Assembly (NCBI RefSeq): GCF_000010725.1
Contig: NC_013860.1
Coordinates: forward strand, 62,001-126,000
Origin: Azospirillum sp. B510
GTDB taxonomy: Bacteria > Pseudomonadota > Alphaproteobacteria > Azospirillales > Azospirillaceae
Length of the DNA: 64,000 nucleotides
Direction: 5' to 3'
The notes beneath the pieces are model-generated. The model saw nothing but the letters and a program-made list of their open reading frames with translations, did no database searches and was not told the origin of the DNA. Both the position numbers and the translations under genes were made by a program. Positions 17,317 to 26,161 of this stretch are shown one piece after another. How positions within the stretch are numbered: position 1 is the first letter of the stretch; the number at the start of each line of letters is the position of its first letter.

Positions 17317-18390
17317 TCAGCCCGCCGGGGCATCCGGGTCAGGGCTTTCGGGAAACAGGGCGAGCCGGCTTCGCTTGAAGCGGTCCAGCACCTCCACTGC
17401 CGGCACTTCGGCTTTTGCGGTTGTCCGCAGGCTTGCCTTTTCGTCGCCTGTGAACTGCTGGCAGACGAACCTGTGCGCGTCGTAGGTGCTGGCGAACGCG
17501 TCCCGAAACTGCCGGTAGGCTGGCTGGTGGGCCAGCGTGAGGGTGGCGAACCGCGGTTTCAGGGCGGTCAGGCGGTGGACCAGAAAGGCATGATCGGAAG
17601 ACAGCAGCCCGCTCATGCCCTTCGGAGCGGCGGGCGGCATCATGGATGGACGCACCGTATCGTTGTAGGCACCGACGGAAAAAGCGCCGGTGAACCGAAG
17701 AGCAATGGCGGAGCCGGTCAGCAGTTCTGTCAAATGCCGGAGCGCCGCGTCTAAAGCACCCTCCCCGTCCACATCACTGGTACCTGACGCGGTGAGAACG
17801 GACTCGAAATGGTGGAGCGCCACGATCAGTCCCTGGATGAGAACGACGAACACGTGATGACCGAAGATCCAACGGTCCATGGGCCGGGGCGCAACCGCAT
17901 CCGCCGCCGACGCCAGGGACGGGCCGGCCGCCGGGTGGGCCACAGCGCCCTTCCCCACCGCTGCCGACAGGACGCTTTCAATGGCGGCGAACATCTGCAC
18001 CGCTTGTTCCGGCTCAAGGGAGGTCGTTTCCCGTTCCAGCACCTCCGCAAGCCGAAGAAGAATCTGTAACGCGCCGCCGACGAAAAGCGCGGTGGCGTCG
18101 CCGGACACCCGCACCACCCGGCAATACACGTCGTGGGCGGTACCGTCGGCACTCTCCCCGAACACCGGATCATACGCCGTGGCGGGCAGTGACGGCGGGG
18201 GCAGAACCCCGAGCGCGTCACGTAAGCGGAACCGCTTTTCCGGTGCCGACCGGGCGTCGAGCACCGCCGTCACCGCCGAACGGCCGAGGGACGAAAGTTC
18301 GGCGAAAGCCCCCCATCCCAAGGGAAGATTCTCGGGCTTTGGAAGATGGACGTGGGGCACCGAAATCGAATTGGCAGACATCGGAGGCAT
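17317..18390 (-). CDS. sfmD: SfmD-like heme-dependent tyrosine (3-methyltyrosine) hydroxylase
   Basis: Protein of 357 aa, near the length of SfmD, the heme enzyme that hydroxylates 3-methyltyrosine in saframycin biosynthesis. SfmD attaches heme through an H-xn-HxxxC motif with n about 38. Here H267 (LLSSDHAFL) is followed after exactly 38 residues by H306 in AHRFVCQQF, giving HRFVC with C310 as the expected thioether cysteine. The stretch FTGAFSVGAYNDTVRPSMMP precedes it, as expected for a tryptophan-dioxygenase-superfamily fold. The start at 18390 follows AGGAGAAGG and is 15 nt after NRPS3. The expected product is 3-hydroxy-5-methyltyrosine, the precursor that is O-methylated and used by NRPS3. 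This is the most diagnostic gene of the cluster. Confidence 0.85.
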   Translation of the reverse strand: MPPMSANSISVPHVHLPKPENLPLGWGAFAELSSLGRSAVTAVLDARSAPEKRFRLRDALGVLPPPSLPATAYDPVFGESADGTAHDVYCRVVRVSGDATALFVGGALQILLRLAEVLERETTSLEPEQAVQMFAAIESVLSAAVGKGAVAHPAAGPSLASAADAVAPRPMDRWIFGHHVFVVLIQGLIVALHHFESVLTASGTSDVDGEGALDAALRHLTELLTGSAIALRFTGAFSVGAYNDTVRPSMMPPAAPKGMSGLLSSDHAFLVHRLTALKPRFATLTLAHQPAYRQFRDAFASTYDAHRFVCQQFTGDEKASLRTTAKAEVPAVEVLDRFKRSRLALFPESPDPDAPAG

Positions 18391-18405
18391 CGTGCCCTTC
18401 TCCTG

Positions 18406-21400
18406 CTAAGCGATGGCGCCCGGCCGGCCGGTCGCCGCGGACACCGCCGGAGGGCTGGGGAGAAAATCGGACTCCACAAGGAATTCGAAGCATTTGTGGA
18501 CCAGCGCTTCGCTGATCTCTGGACAGGCGATCCCGGAACCGGCAAGCCCTGCGTCCGTGTTGCGGCATTCCAGACGACTGTCCACATCCTTCATGATGTC
18601 TGGGTGAAACATGGATTTTTCGGCTGTGGCCGGGTTTTCCCGTTGGAAATGGGGGACGAAGGGGTAAAGCGGGTTGTCGGGGCCAACGGTCAGGACGCGC
18701 TTGCGGGCGACCTCACGCGAAACAGTTTCGACGCGATAGCCGAACGACCGCACCCAGTCGTATGTCTGCATCGTGGGGATCGGGTTGTGATGCCACAGGT
18801 GGAAGGTCTTGCCGATGGAACCGCGTTGCAGAGAAAGATGGGCGATCGCGTCCGCGGCGTAGTCCACCGGAATGATGTCGAAGAGGTTTTCGTCCTCGGG
18901 CAAGATGCCCAGCTCCAGATAGCCCTTGAGACCGACCACGAGATAATTGTTGGTCTGGGTGGCGCCGGTGCGGGTGTGGCCCATGATCAGGCCCGGCCGA
19001 TAGACGGTGACGGGCACCCCCCGTTCGCCCGCCGCCGAAACCAACATTTCCGCCACCCATTTGCTGCGCGGATAGCCGTCGGGCACACGTACTGGGACGC
19101 GGTACGCCAGATCGTCTTCCCTGTAAGGCCGGGGAACGCGGGTCCCCAGCAGGGTGTCGATGGTGGACACATAGTGGACCGCCTTCAGCCGCCCTGTGCA
19201 GGCAAGCCGCAGGATGTCGCCCGTTGCCAGCACGTTGGGGGCTTTCAGGACCGAATAGGGATAAACGAAATTGACCAGGGCGCCGCTGTGGTAGATCACG
19301 TCGATCCGCTCGGCCAGCGCTTGGAAATCTCTCGGCGGCAGTCCGAGTTCCGGCTTGCCCAAATCGCCCGGCACGGCGTTCAGGCGGTCGCGCAGCCCGT
19401 CGTTCCAGCAGCGGAAGAAACGGAGCGTGGATTCGACGCGCTCCTGCGCCTGATTGGGGCCGGTGGCGCGTACCAGACAATGGAGCGTGGCATTGGTTCT
19501 CCGTGCCAAAGCATCGATCAGGACCGCCCCGAGATAGCCGGTGGCGCCTGTGATGAAAATGTGCTCGGGATCCGTCCAACAGTGGTCCCCGGGGGGTGCG
19601 CCGGGCATCAGGTCCAGGGCTGGACGCACCTCCGCCTGAAGCCGCTCGACCGTCCACGGGGTGGCACCGGTAGCGGCACCGCCGGAACGGAGTCCCTCGA
19701 CGAGGGCGGCGATGCTCTCGACAGTAGGTTCCTGGAAAATCTCTTGAACGGGTAGGTCGAGATCGTAGTCATTGGACAGACGCGACGCCAGTCGCGCCGC
19801 GGTGATCGAATCACCACCATGATCGAAGAAATTGTCCAGAACGCCGATTCCGTCCACAGACAGAATGGCCTGCACGGCGGCGGCGATTTCCCGTTCCATG
19901 GGGGTGCGCGGCGGGATGGCGGTTTCCGAACGGGTGCCGGCTTCCGGCTTCCGTTCGGCCAGCGCCTTGCGGTCGATCTTGCCGTTGGGCGTGTGGGGCA
20001 GCCGGTCCAGGACGGCGATCTCGGCGGGCACCATGTAGTCGGGAAGCCGCAGCCGGAGGAAATCCGCGAGATCCCCGGAATCGGGTCCGGCCGGGGCCAC
20101 GAAAGCGACCAGCCGCGATGAGCCTTGGCCGTCCGAACGCGCTATCACCGCCGCTGACCGCACCTGGGGATGCGCAGCCAAATGATGCTCGATCTCGCCC
20201 AACTCGACGCGGTATCCGCGCACCTTTATCTGCCCGTCCTCGCGGCCGACGAACTCAATGGCTCCGTCCGGGCGCACCCTGCCCAGGTCACCCGTCCGAT
20301 ACAGACGGGCGCCGGGTTCGGCGACGAAGGGATCGGGGACGAAACGTTCCGCCGTCAGGGCGGGATAGCCGGCATACCCACGGGCCAGCCCCGGCCCGCC
20401 GATGCAGATCTCCCCTATCACGCCCGCGGGAACCGGACGCAGACTGCCGTCGAGAACCAAAACCCGCGCGAAGGGCAACGGACGCCCGATCGGCACAATC
20501 GACGACGTCGGCTCCACCTCTCCTTCCCAGACCGTGGCGTCGATGGTCGCTTCCGTAGGTCCGTAAAGGTTGGCCACCCGCGCCCCGGTCCTGGTTTCGA
20601 TGAGCTTCTGCAACGCGCTGGTCAGTTGCTCGCCGCCGCTCAAGACCAGACGGAGAGCCGATGCCCGACCAATGCCGGCAGTCTCCACCAGCGCGCCGTG
20701 CATGCTGGGGGTGGCGCCGTACACGGTGACCCGATGATCGATGATGTCCTGCACGAACAGCGTTGCATCGAACCGTTCCCGGGACGGCGGCAGCACAATG
20801 GCGGCCCCCGACATCAGTGGCCAGAACGTGGCCCAGACCGACGGATCGAAGCTGAACGAATAATGCTGCAGCACGCGGTCCCGCTGGCCGAGCGGCCAGA
20901 TGTCCTGTCGCCAGATCAGATTGCTGACAACGCCCCGGTGCGTCAGCATCACCCCCTTGGGCTGCCCCGTGGAACCGGAGGTGTGGATGATGTAGGCGAG
21001 GTTGGCGGGGGCGACCGGGCATGCGGGATTGCTGTGTGGCTCATCCCGGACAAGCTCGGGATTGCCGATCTCCACGGCCCTGGCCGCAGCGATGTCCGGC
21101 AGCCGCCCGGACAGGCCGGGGCAGGCCAGGATCAGCCGCAAGTCTGTGCGCGCGACCAGCAGGCGCACCCGTTCGTCCGGCTGGCCGGGATCGATGGGTA
21201 TATAGGCGCCGCCCGCCTTCAGGACAGCCAGCATCGCAATGACGAATTCCGGCGAGGGGTGCGCGAACAGGCCCACCCGCACCTCCGGCCCTATGCCGTG
21301 GCGGATCAGGAAATGCGCCATGCGGTTCGCCTGCCGGTTCAGCTCTTGATAGCTCAGCGCCTGCTGCCCGTAGACGAGGGCGTCGGCATCCGGCGTGCGC

Positions 21401-22851
21401 GCAGCCTGCTCTTCCACAAGGTGGTGGATGCAACGCGAATCCTGCCGGCCCATTTCCGCCGGCAGAGCCGGATGAACCGGCTCTCCATCGGCCGAGGTCG
21501 GGCGGACGGCAGCCTCGGGTTGAGCGGCCATCCGGTCCAGCAGGACAAGGATATGGTCCAGCAGCCGGTCTATCGTTCCGGAGTCGTAAATGGAACGGTT
21601 GGCTCGGAGGGTCAGCGTTGCCGCAGCTTCTTCCTCGACGACATGGAATTCCAGTTCGAAGAGTGAACGGCCCGTGTCCACCGGGAACCGGGTCCAGGTG
21701 ATCCCCCCCGTTTCGGCGGGAGATTCCCGGCATTCGTGGCGGAACGATGCCTGGAACAGCGGTGTCCGGCTCAGGTCGCGTTGGGGTTGCAGATCTTTGA
21801 CCACATGGCCGAAGGGAACGGCGGCATGTGCCAGCGCATTCCGCAGCACCGACGCCGTGTCCCGCAATACCATGGCAAAGCTGTGGTCCGGGTCGATGAC
21901 GGTCCGGAGCGCCACCATGGTCGAACAGGGGCCGGCGGTGCTTCGCCATTCTGGGAGCCTGACCTCCATGCCCACCGCCAGATCGTTCCGGCCGGAGGCC
22001 CAAGCCAGACCGATCCGGTAAGCGGTCAGGTAGGGGAGGGACGGATCGCCGCCGTCCTGCCCCAGGGACCGGAGCCGCGCCAGTGACCCGCCGTCCAGAT
22101 GCCGGACACGCGAGAAGGCGTCGTGGGTCAAAACCGGGGGCCGTTGATGAGCGGACGGAAGGGAAAGAACCGGACTCCCGGCAAGCGCCCCGCGCCAGAA
22201 CCGCAGTGAGTCCTCCGCCGCCGCAGAGTCCAGATGGGCGCGCTGCCGCTCCACGAAGTTCGAGAAGGCAGGAGGCGCGGCCTCGCCCTCCGGCGCCGGT
22301 CCGCTGCCGGCCCCGTACCGCGCCCTCAGGTCGCGGATCAGGATGTCCGGGGTATCGTCGGCGGCGATGATCCTGTGCATCGCGACCAGCAGGACGTGAG
22401 CGGCTTGGGCCGTTTTCACCAGGGTGGCCCGCCAACCCGGCGCCGCGGCGATGTCGAACGTCCGGCCCGCCAGATCGTGGACCAGACGCACCACCTCCTG
22501 CCGGCATCGATCGTCCGGCACGCCGCTCAGATCCACGATCTCCAATGCCGGAATGGGGCATCCCGGAATGCGCAGCGGCTTGCCGGCCATGTCGACGATG
22601 CGCGTGGTCAACAGGTCGTTCCGTCCCGCCACGGCGTCCAAACTCTGCTTGAGCCGCACCGGATCAAGCGCGCCGGCCAAGGAGTAGGCCGCCAGTACCG
22701 GCGGCAGATTGGCCGGATTGAGGGTGTGCAGTAGCCACACACGGTGCTGCTCGACCGAAAGGTTGGTGCCGCTTCCGGCGACTTGCAGCCATTTCGACAG
22801 GAGATCGCGCAACGCGGAGGGCGATGACGGCGCGGCGTCCTGAATGCTCAT
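18406..22851 (-). CDS. NRPS3: C*-A-PCP-thioester reductase, SfmC-like
   Basis: 1481 aa. Residues ~15-440: condensation-type domain whose HHxxxDG site is replaced by MHRIIAADD, losing the catalytic second His. ~470-985: adenylation domain (HTSGSTGQPKGV, GPTEATIDATVW); by eye its specificity residues are D-P-W-G-L-G-L-I-D-K, one change from DPWGLGLINK, which I recall for 3-hydroxy-5-methyl-O-methyltyrosine in SfmC/SacC. ~995-1070: PCP with FFDHGGDSITAARL. ~1090-1470: NADPH-dependent reductase with ITGATGYLGAVLIDAL and catalytic YPRSK. In saframycin synthesis SfmC releases peptidyl aldehydes with the reductase and uses its altered C domain for two Pictet-Spengler cyclisations; the same is inferred here. 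It starts 25 nt after NRPS2. Confidence 0.88.
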   Translation of the reverse strand: MSIQDAAPSSPSALRDLLSKWLQVAGSGTNLSVEQHRVWLLHTLNPANLPPVLAAYSLAGALDPVRLKQSLDAVAGRNDLLTTRIVDMAGKPLRIPGCPIPALEIVDLSGVPDDRCRQEVVRLVHDLAGRTFDIAAAPGWRATLVKTAQAAHVLLVAMHRIIAADDTPDILIRDLRARYGAGSGPAPEGEAAPPAFSNFVERQRAHLDSAAAEDSLRFWRGALAGSPVLSLPSAHQRPPVLTHDAFSRVRHLDGGSLARLRSLGQDGGDPSLPYLTAYRIGLAWASGRNDLAVGMEVRLPEWRSTAGPCSTMVALRTVIDPDHSFAMVLRDTASVLRNALAHAAVPFGHVVKDLQPQRDLSRTPLFQASFRHECRESPAETGGITWTRFPVDTGRSLFELEFHVVEEEAAATLTLRANRSIYDSGTIDRLLDHILVLLDRMAAQPEAAVRPTSADGEPVHPALPAEMGRQDSRCIHHLVEEQAARTPDADALVYGQQALSYQELNRQANRMAHFLIRHGIGPEVRVGLFAHPSPEFVIAMLAVLKAGGAYIPIDPGQPDERVRLLVARTDLRLILACPGLSGRLPDIAAARAVEIGNPELVRDEPHSNPACPVAPANLAYIIHTSGSTGQPKGVMLTHRGVVSNLIWRQDIWPLGQRDRVLQHYSFSFDPSVWATFWPLMSGAAIVLPPSRERFDATLFVQDIIDHRVTVYGATPSMHGALVETAGIGRASALRLVLSGGEQLTSALQKLIETRTGARVANLYGPTEATIDATVWEGEVEPTSSIVPIGRPLPFARVLVLDGSLRPVPAGVIGEICIGGPGLARGYAGYPALTAERFVPDPFVAEPGARLYRTGDLGRVRPDGAIEFVGREDGQIKVRGYRVELGEIEHHLAAHPQVRSAAVIARSDGQGSSRLVAFVAPAGPDSGDLADFLRLRLPDYMVPAEIAVLDRLPHTPNGKIDRKALAERKPEAGTRSETAIPPRTPMEREIAAAVQAILSVDGIGVLDNFFDHGGDSITAARLASRLSNDYDLDLPVQEIFQEPTVESIAALVEGLRSGGAATGATPWTVERLQAEVRPALDLMPGAPPGDHCWTDPEHIFITGATGYLGAVLIDALARRTNATLHCLVRATGPNQAQERVESTLRFFRCWNDGLRDRLNAVPGDLGKPELGLPPRDFQALAERIDVIYHSGALVNFVYPYSVLKAPNVLATGDILRLACTGRLKAVHYVSTIDTLLGTRVPRPYREDDLAYRVPVRVPDGYPRSKWVAEMLVSAAGERGVPVTVYRPGLIMGHTRTGATQTNNYLVVGLKGYLELGILPEDENLFDIIPVDYAADAIAHLSLQRGSIGKTFHLWHHNPIPTMQTYDWVRSFGYRVETVSREVARKRVLTVGPDNPLYPFVPHFQRENPATAEKSMFHPDIMKDVDSRLECRNTDAGLAGSGIACPEISEALVHKCFEFLVESDFLPSPPAVSAATGRPGAIA

Positions 22852-22876
22852 GGATCCGTCCTCTGTTCTTTGTCGT

Positions 22877-25800
22877 TCAAGTGATCAGCATCTGCATTTC
22901 CCGCTGGATCACAGGGTCGTTGAGCAGACAGGCGATGTCGGCGTCAGAAAGCTTCTGAATGGCCTCGTCCATCCGGTCTTTTTCCGACGTCGCGATCCGG
23001 CGGCGGCGCTCGGCTTCCTCAAGCACCACTGCGGCAAGCTGTTCCACCGTCGGCGCCTCGAAGACGGCGCGCATGGGGAGCTGGACACCGAATTCGATCT
23101 CCACCTTCGACACCAGCTGTAAGCACAGTTGTGAATCGCCCCCTGCGGCGAAAAAATCGTCGTGGACACCCACCTGCTCCACCTTCAGCAGGTCGGCGAA
23201 GGCACCGGCCAGCCAACTCTCGGCGGGGGTACGGGGGGGGGTGTGCGTCGGCGCCGTCCGCCGCGTTCCGGGAACCGGCAGGGCGCGGTAATCGATCTTG
23301 CCGTTGGCCAGCCGCGGAATCTCCGGCAGGACCGCGAACCGGGTGGGCACCATGAACCGAGGTAGCGACCGCTCCAGGACAGCCCCCAGAGCACCGACCG
23401 CCTGTTCCGCGGTCACGCCGGCGGTAGCGGCGGCGTCCAGGACCACGAACACCGCCAGTTCCGGGCGCCCCCTGTCGCCAGAATGGGCCGCGGCCACGGC
23501 CTCCCGGACCGCGGGCTGCCGTTGCAGCACCGCTTCGATCTCTCCCAATTCGACGCGGAAGCCGTTGACCTTCACCTGCCGGTCCAGACGGCCGAGGAAC
23601 ATCAAGCTGCCGTCGGGCCGCTGCCGCACGCGGTCGCCGGTCCGATACAGCCGGCTGCCTGGTGGGCCGAATGGATCGGGTAGGAATCGCTCCGCCGTCA
23701 GGCCGGCTTGCCCGGCATACCCCCGTGCCAGACCGTCGCCGCCAAAGAATAGCTCGCCGGCTGCCCCGAACGGCGCCGGCTGCCCCCAGCAGTCGAGCAC
23801 CCAAGCGGTGGTGTTGGCGAACGGGACGCCGATGGACACCTCATCGCCAGACGCGGCATCGATCCATTGGCTGCTGGACCAGATCGTGGTTTCCGTCGGC
23901 CCGAAGCAATTCAGGAGCCGCACACCCGTGGCGAGAAGCTGGCGGACGAGATCGGGCGGCAAAGCCTCCCCGCCGCTGACGGCGGTCAGGCCGGAACCGT
24001 TGGTCCAGCCCGCGTCCAACAGCAGACGCCAGCCGGACGGAGTTGCCTGCACGATGGTCGTGCCGTCCATCTCCGAGCGCCAGAGGTTGCCATCGACCAC
24101 CCGGTCGAGGGGCAGGATCTTGACCGCAGCGCCGACGGTCAACGGCAGGAACAGCTCGGCATAGGCGATGTCGAAAAGCGGCGTCGTCACCGCACCCCAG
24201 AGATCGGACGGCCCGATTCCGATCCGCTTCCCCATGGTCAGGAGCAGATTCCCCAGGGCACGCCGAGTGACCATCACTCCTTTCGGCGTCCCGGTGGATC
24301 CCGATGTGTGGATGATATAGGCGAGCTGGTCGGGGGATGACCTGTGCGGCAGGTCATCGTCGGGATGCGCCGTGATGGCCTGCCGCTCCTCGTCCAGGCG
24401 GACGATCACCGGACGCGCGCCGGGCAACGGCGGCGGCGGACCGTCATCGGCCATGATCAGAACCGGGACGCCGCAGGCGGCCAGTATAGCGCGGTTGCGC
24501 GGCACCGGGCCAGCGGGGTCCAGCGGAATGAAGGTGCCGCCGGCCTTCAGCACAGCCAGAAGTGCTGCGAGCAGGTCCACCGACCGCTCGATGTATACAG
24601 CGACCGGGGTTTCGGCGCCGACACCGTGCGCGCGCAGATGGCGGGCCAGCTGATTGGCCCGGCGGTTCAGCGCCCCATAGGTGATCGTCGCCGGGCCGGC
24701 GACGGCGACGGCATCCGGGGTCAGGGCGGCCTGCCGTTCAAACAGATCCGGCATCACCGCCGGATCGGGCCAGACGTGGTGAGTGGCGTTCCACCCGCCA
24801 AGCGCCGCCGCCAGTTCTCCACCTCCTGCCAGCGGAAGCGTGTCGTGGTCGGCGCCGGAATCGTCCGCCATGGCCGCAAGGACGGTCAGGAAAGCGTCGG
24901 CGATCGAGGCCAGCGGAATGTCCAGGGCGCTTTCGTCGCCCTGGATCACCAGCCTGTAGCCACCCCCGTCGACAACGGCTTCGACCCGCACCAGCAGGGC
25001 GAAATTGGTCATCTCGGCGAACACCGCGTCGGTCAGGGCAAGTCCGCCGTCGAGCCGTTCCGCAGCCGCGGTGAAGTCGGTGAAGCTAAAGACGGTATCG
25101 AAGGGAGCGCGCCCGCTCTGCTCTTTGACAATCTCGGCCAGCGGGTAGCGCCGGAACGGGGAAAGCCGCGTCTCGGCCTCGACGGTCTGAATGATGAGAT
25201 CCCGCCAGCTTTCCGGCCGCAGCCGCAGCCGGAACGGGACGACGTTCAGAAACAGGCCGAGAGCTGCTTCGGCGCCGGGTTGCTCCGGCCGCCCGTTGGT
25301 CAGCAGCCCCGTCACAACCTCGCGGTTTTCGCACAGAACGGTTAGAACGCGGAGGTGTGCGGCGAAGAACAGGCTCTTGAGCGGGACGCCGAGCTTCGCG
25401 GCCAGACGGCCCAGCGACGTCCCGATGGCTGCCGGCACATCCACCGTCCGTTCGGTGGCGCCGCCCGCCCATTCCCCCTGCCGGCGGTGGCCGCGGGAAA
25501 CCGACGACGCCGGGTTGTCGCGCAAGTAATCGTTCCAGAATTCCCGCTGGGCCGCCGACCGTACGGCCGCCTGCTCCAATTCCACAGAGCGCCGGAAAAT
25601 TGCACCGGCGCCGGGCAGCGGCGGCGGGACTATCCCATTCAGCCGGCACGCGTACTCGTTCAACACCTCGACCAATAGAACGCCGACGCTCCAGCCGTCG
25701 AGAATGGCGTGGTGGAAGCGCAGGCTGAACTGGAAAGTCTCATCGTCCCAGAGATGGGCATGCACGGTGAAAAGCGGCGGCGCCTTGATGTCGAAGCCGC

Positions 25801-26158
25801 GTCGCCGCTGACCGGCAATCCAATCGGACACCCGTTGCTTCCGGTTCTCCGGCGGCACCGACCGCCAATCGCCCACGGCCACTGCAACCGGGCAGGAGGC
25901 ATAGACGATCTGCACGGGTTCGCTGAACCCACCCAAGTCGAAGCCGGTTCGCAGAACGGCGTGGCGCTGAACGGCGGCCTGAACCGCTTTGGTCAGGGCG
26001 GTCTCGTCCAACCGGGCTTTCACCGTAAAGCTGAAGACGTTCAGATAAATGGATACCGCATCCTCGTCGTAAAGACTGTGGAACAGCATCCCTGCCTGCA
26101 GACGGGTCAACGGATAGGCGTCGATGATGTCGGCGCCGTTGGCGCAGCCGGAATCCAT
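22877..26158 (-). CDS. NRPS2: C-A-PCP module, probably glycine
   Basis: 1093 aa. Condensation domain at ~10-440 begins with DAYPLTRLQAGMLFHSLYDE and keeps the active motif RFHHAILDGWS. Adenylation domain at ~455-985: IHTSGSTGTPKGV, LFDIAYAELFLPL, NCFGPTETTIWSS. The specificity residues read by eye are D-I-A-Q-V-G-C-I-W-K, sharing seven positions with the common glycine code DILQLGLIWK, so glycine is the best guess. PCP at ~995-1060 has FFAAGGDSQLCLQLV. A ~35-residue tail (RRRRIATSEKDRMDEAIQKL...) may dock to NRPS3. The start lies 3 nt after the NRPS1 stop, so the genes are coupled. In saframycin the equivalent SfmB loads glycine. Confidence 0.88.
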   Translation of the reverse strand: MDSGCANGADIIDAYPLTRLQAGMLFHSLYDEDAVSIYLNVFSFTVKARLDETALTKAVQAAVQRHAVLRTGFDLGGFSEPVQIVYASCPVAVAVGDWRSVPPENRKQRVSDWIAGQRRRGFDIKAPPLFTVHAHLWDDETFQFSLRFHHAILDGWSVGVLLVEVLNEYACRLNGIVPPPLPGAGAIFRRSVELEQAAVRSAAQREFWNDYLRDNPASSVSRGHRRQGEWAGGATERTVDVPAAIGTSLGRLAAKLGVPLKSLFFAAHLRVLTVLCENREVVTGLLTNGRPEQPGAEAALGLFLNVVPFRLRLRPESWRDLIIQTVEAETRLSPFRRYPLAEIVKEQSGRAPFDTVFSFTDFTAAAERLDGGLALTDAVFAEMTNFALLVRVEAVVDGGGYRLVIQGDESALDIPLASIADAFLTVLAAMADDSGADHDTLPLAGGGELAAALGGWNATHHVWPDPAVMPDLFERQAALTPDAVAVAGPATITYGALNRRANQLARHLRAHGVGAETPVAVYIERSVDLLAALLAVLKAGGTFIPLDPAGPVPRNRAILAACGVPVLIMADDGPPPPLPGARPVIVRLDEERQAITAHPDDDLPHRSSPDQLAYIIHTSGSTGTPKGVMVTRRALGNLLLTMGKRIGIGPSDLWGAVTTPLFDIAYAELFLPLTVGAAVKILPLDRVVDGNLWRSEMDGTTIVQATPSGWRLLLDAGWTNGSGLTAVSGGEALPPDLVRQLLATGVRLLNCFGPTETTIWSSSQWIDAASGDEVSIGVPFANTTAWVLDCWGQPAPFGAAGELFFGGDGLARGYAGQAGLTAERFLPDPFGPPGSRLYRTGDRVRQRPDGSLMFLGRLDRQVKVNGFRVELGEIEAVLQRQPAVREAVAAAHSGDRGRPELAVFVVLDAAATAGVTAEQAVGALGAVLERSLPRFMVPTRFAVLPEIPRLANGKIDYRALPVPGTRRTAPTHTPPRTPAESWLAGAFADLLKVEQVGVHDDFFAAGGDSQLCLQLVSKVEIEFGVQLPMRAVFEAPTVEQLAAVVLEEAERRRRIATSEKDRMDEAIQKLSDADIACLLNDPVIQREMQMLIT

Positions 26159-26161
26159 GGT

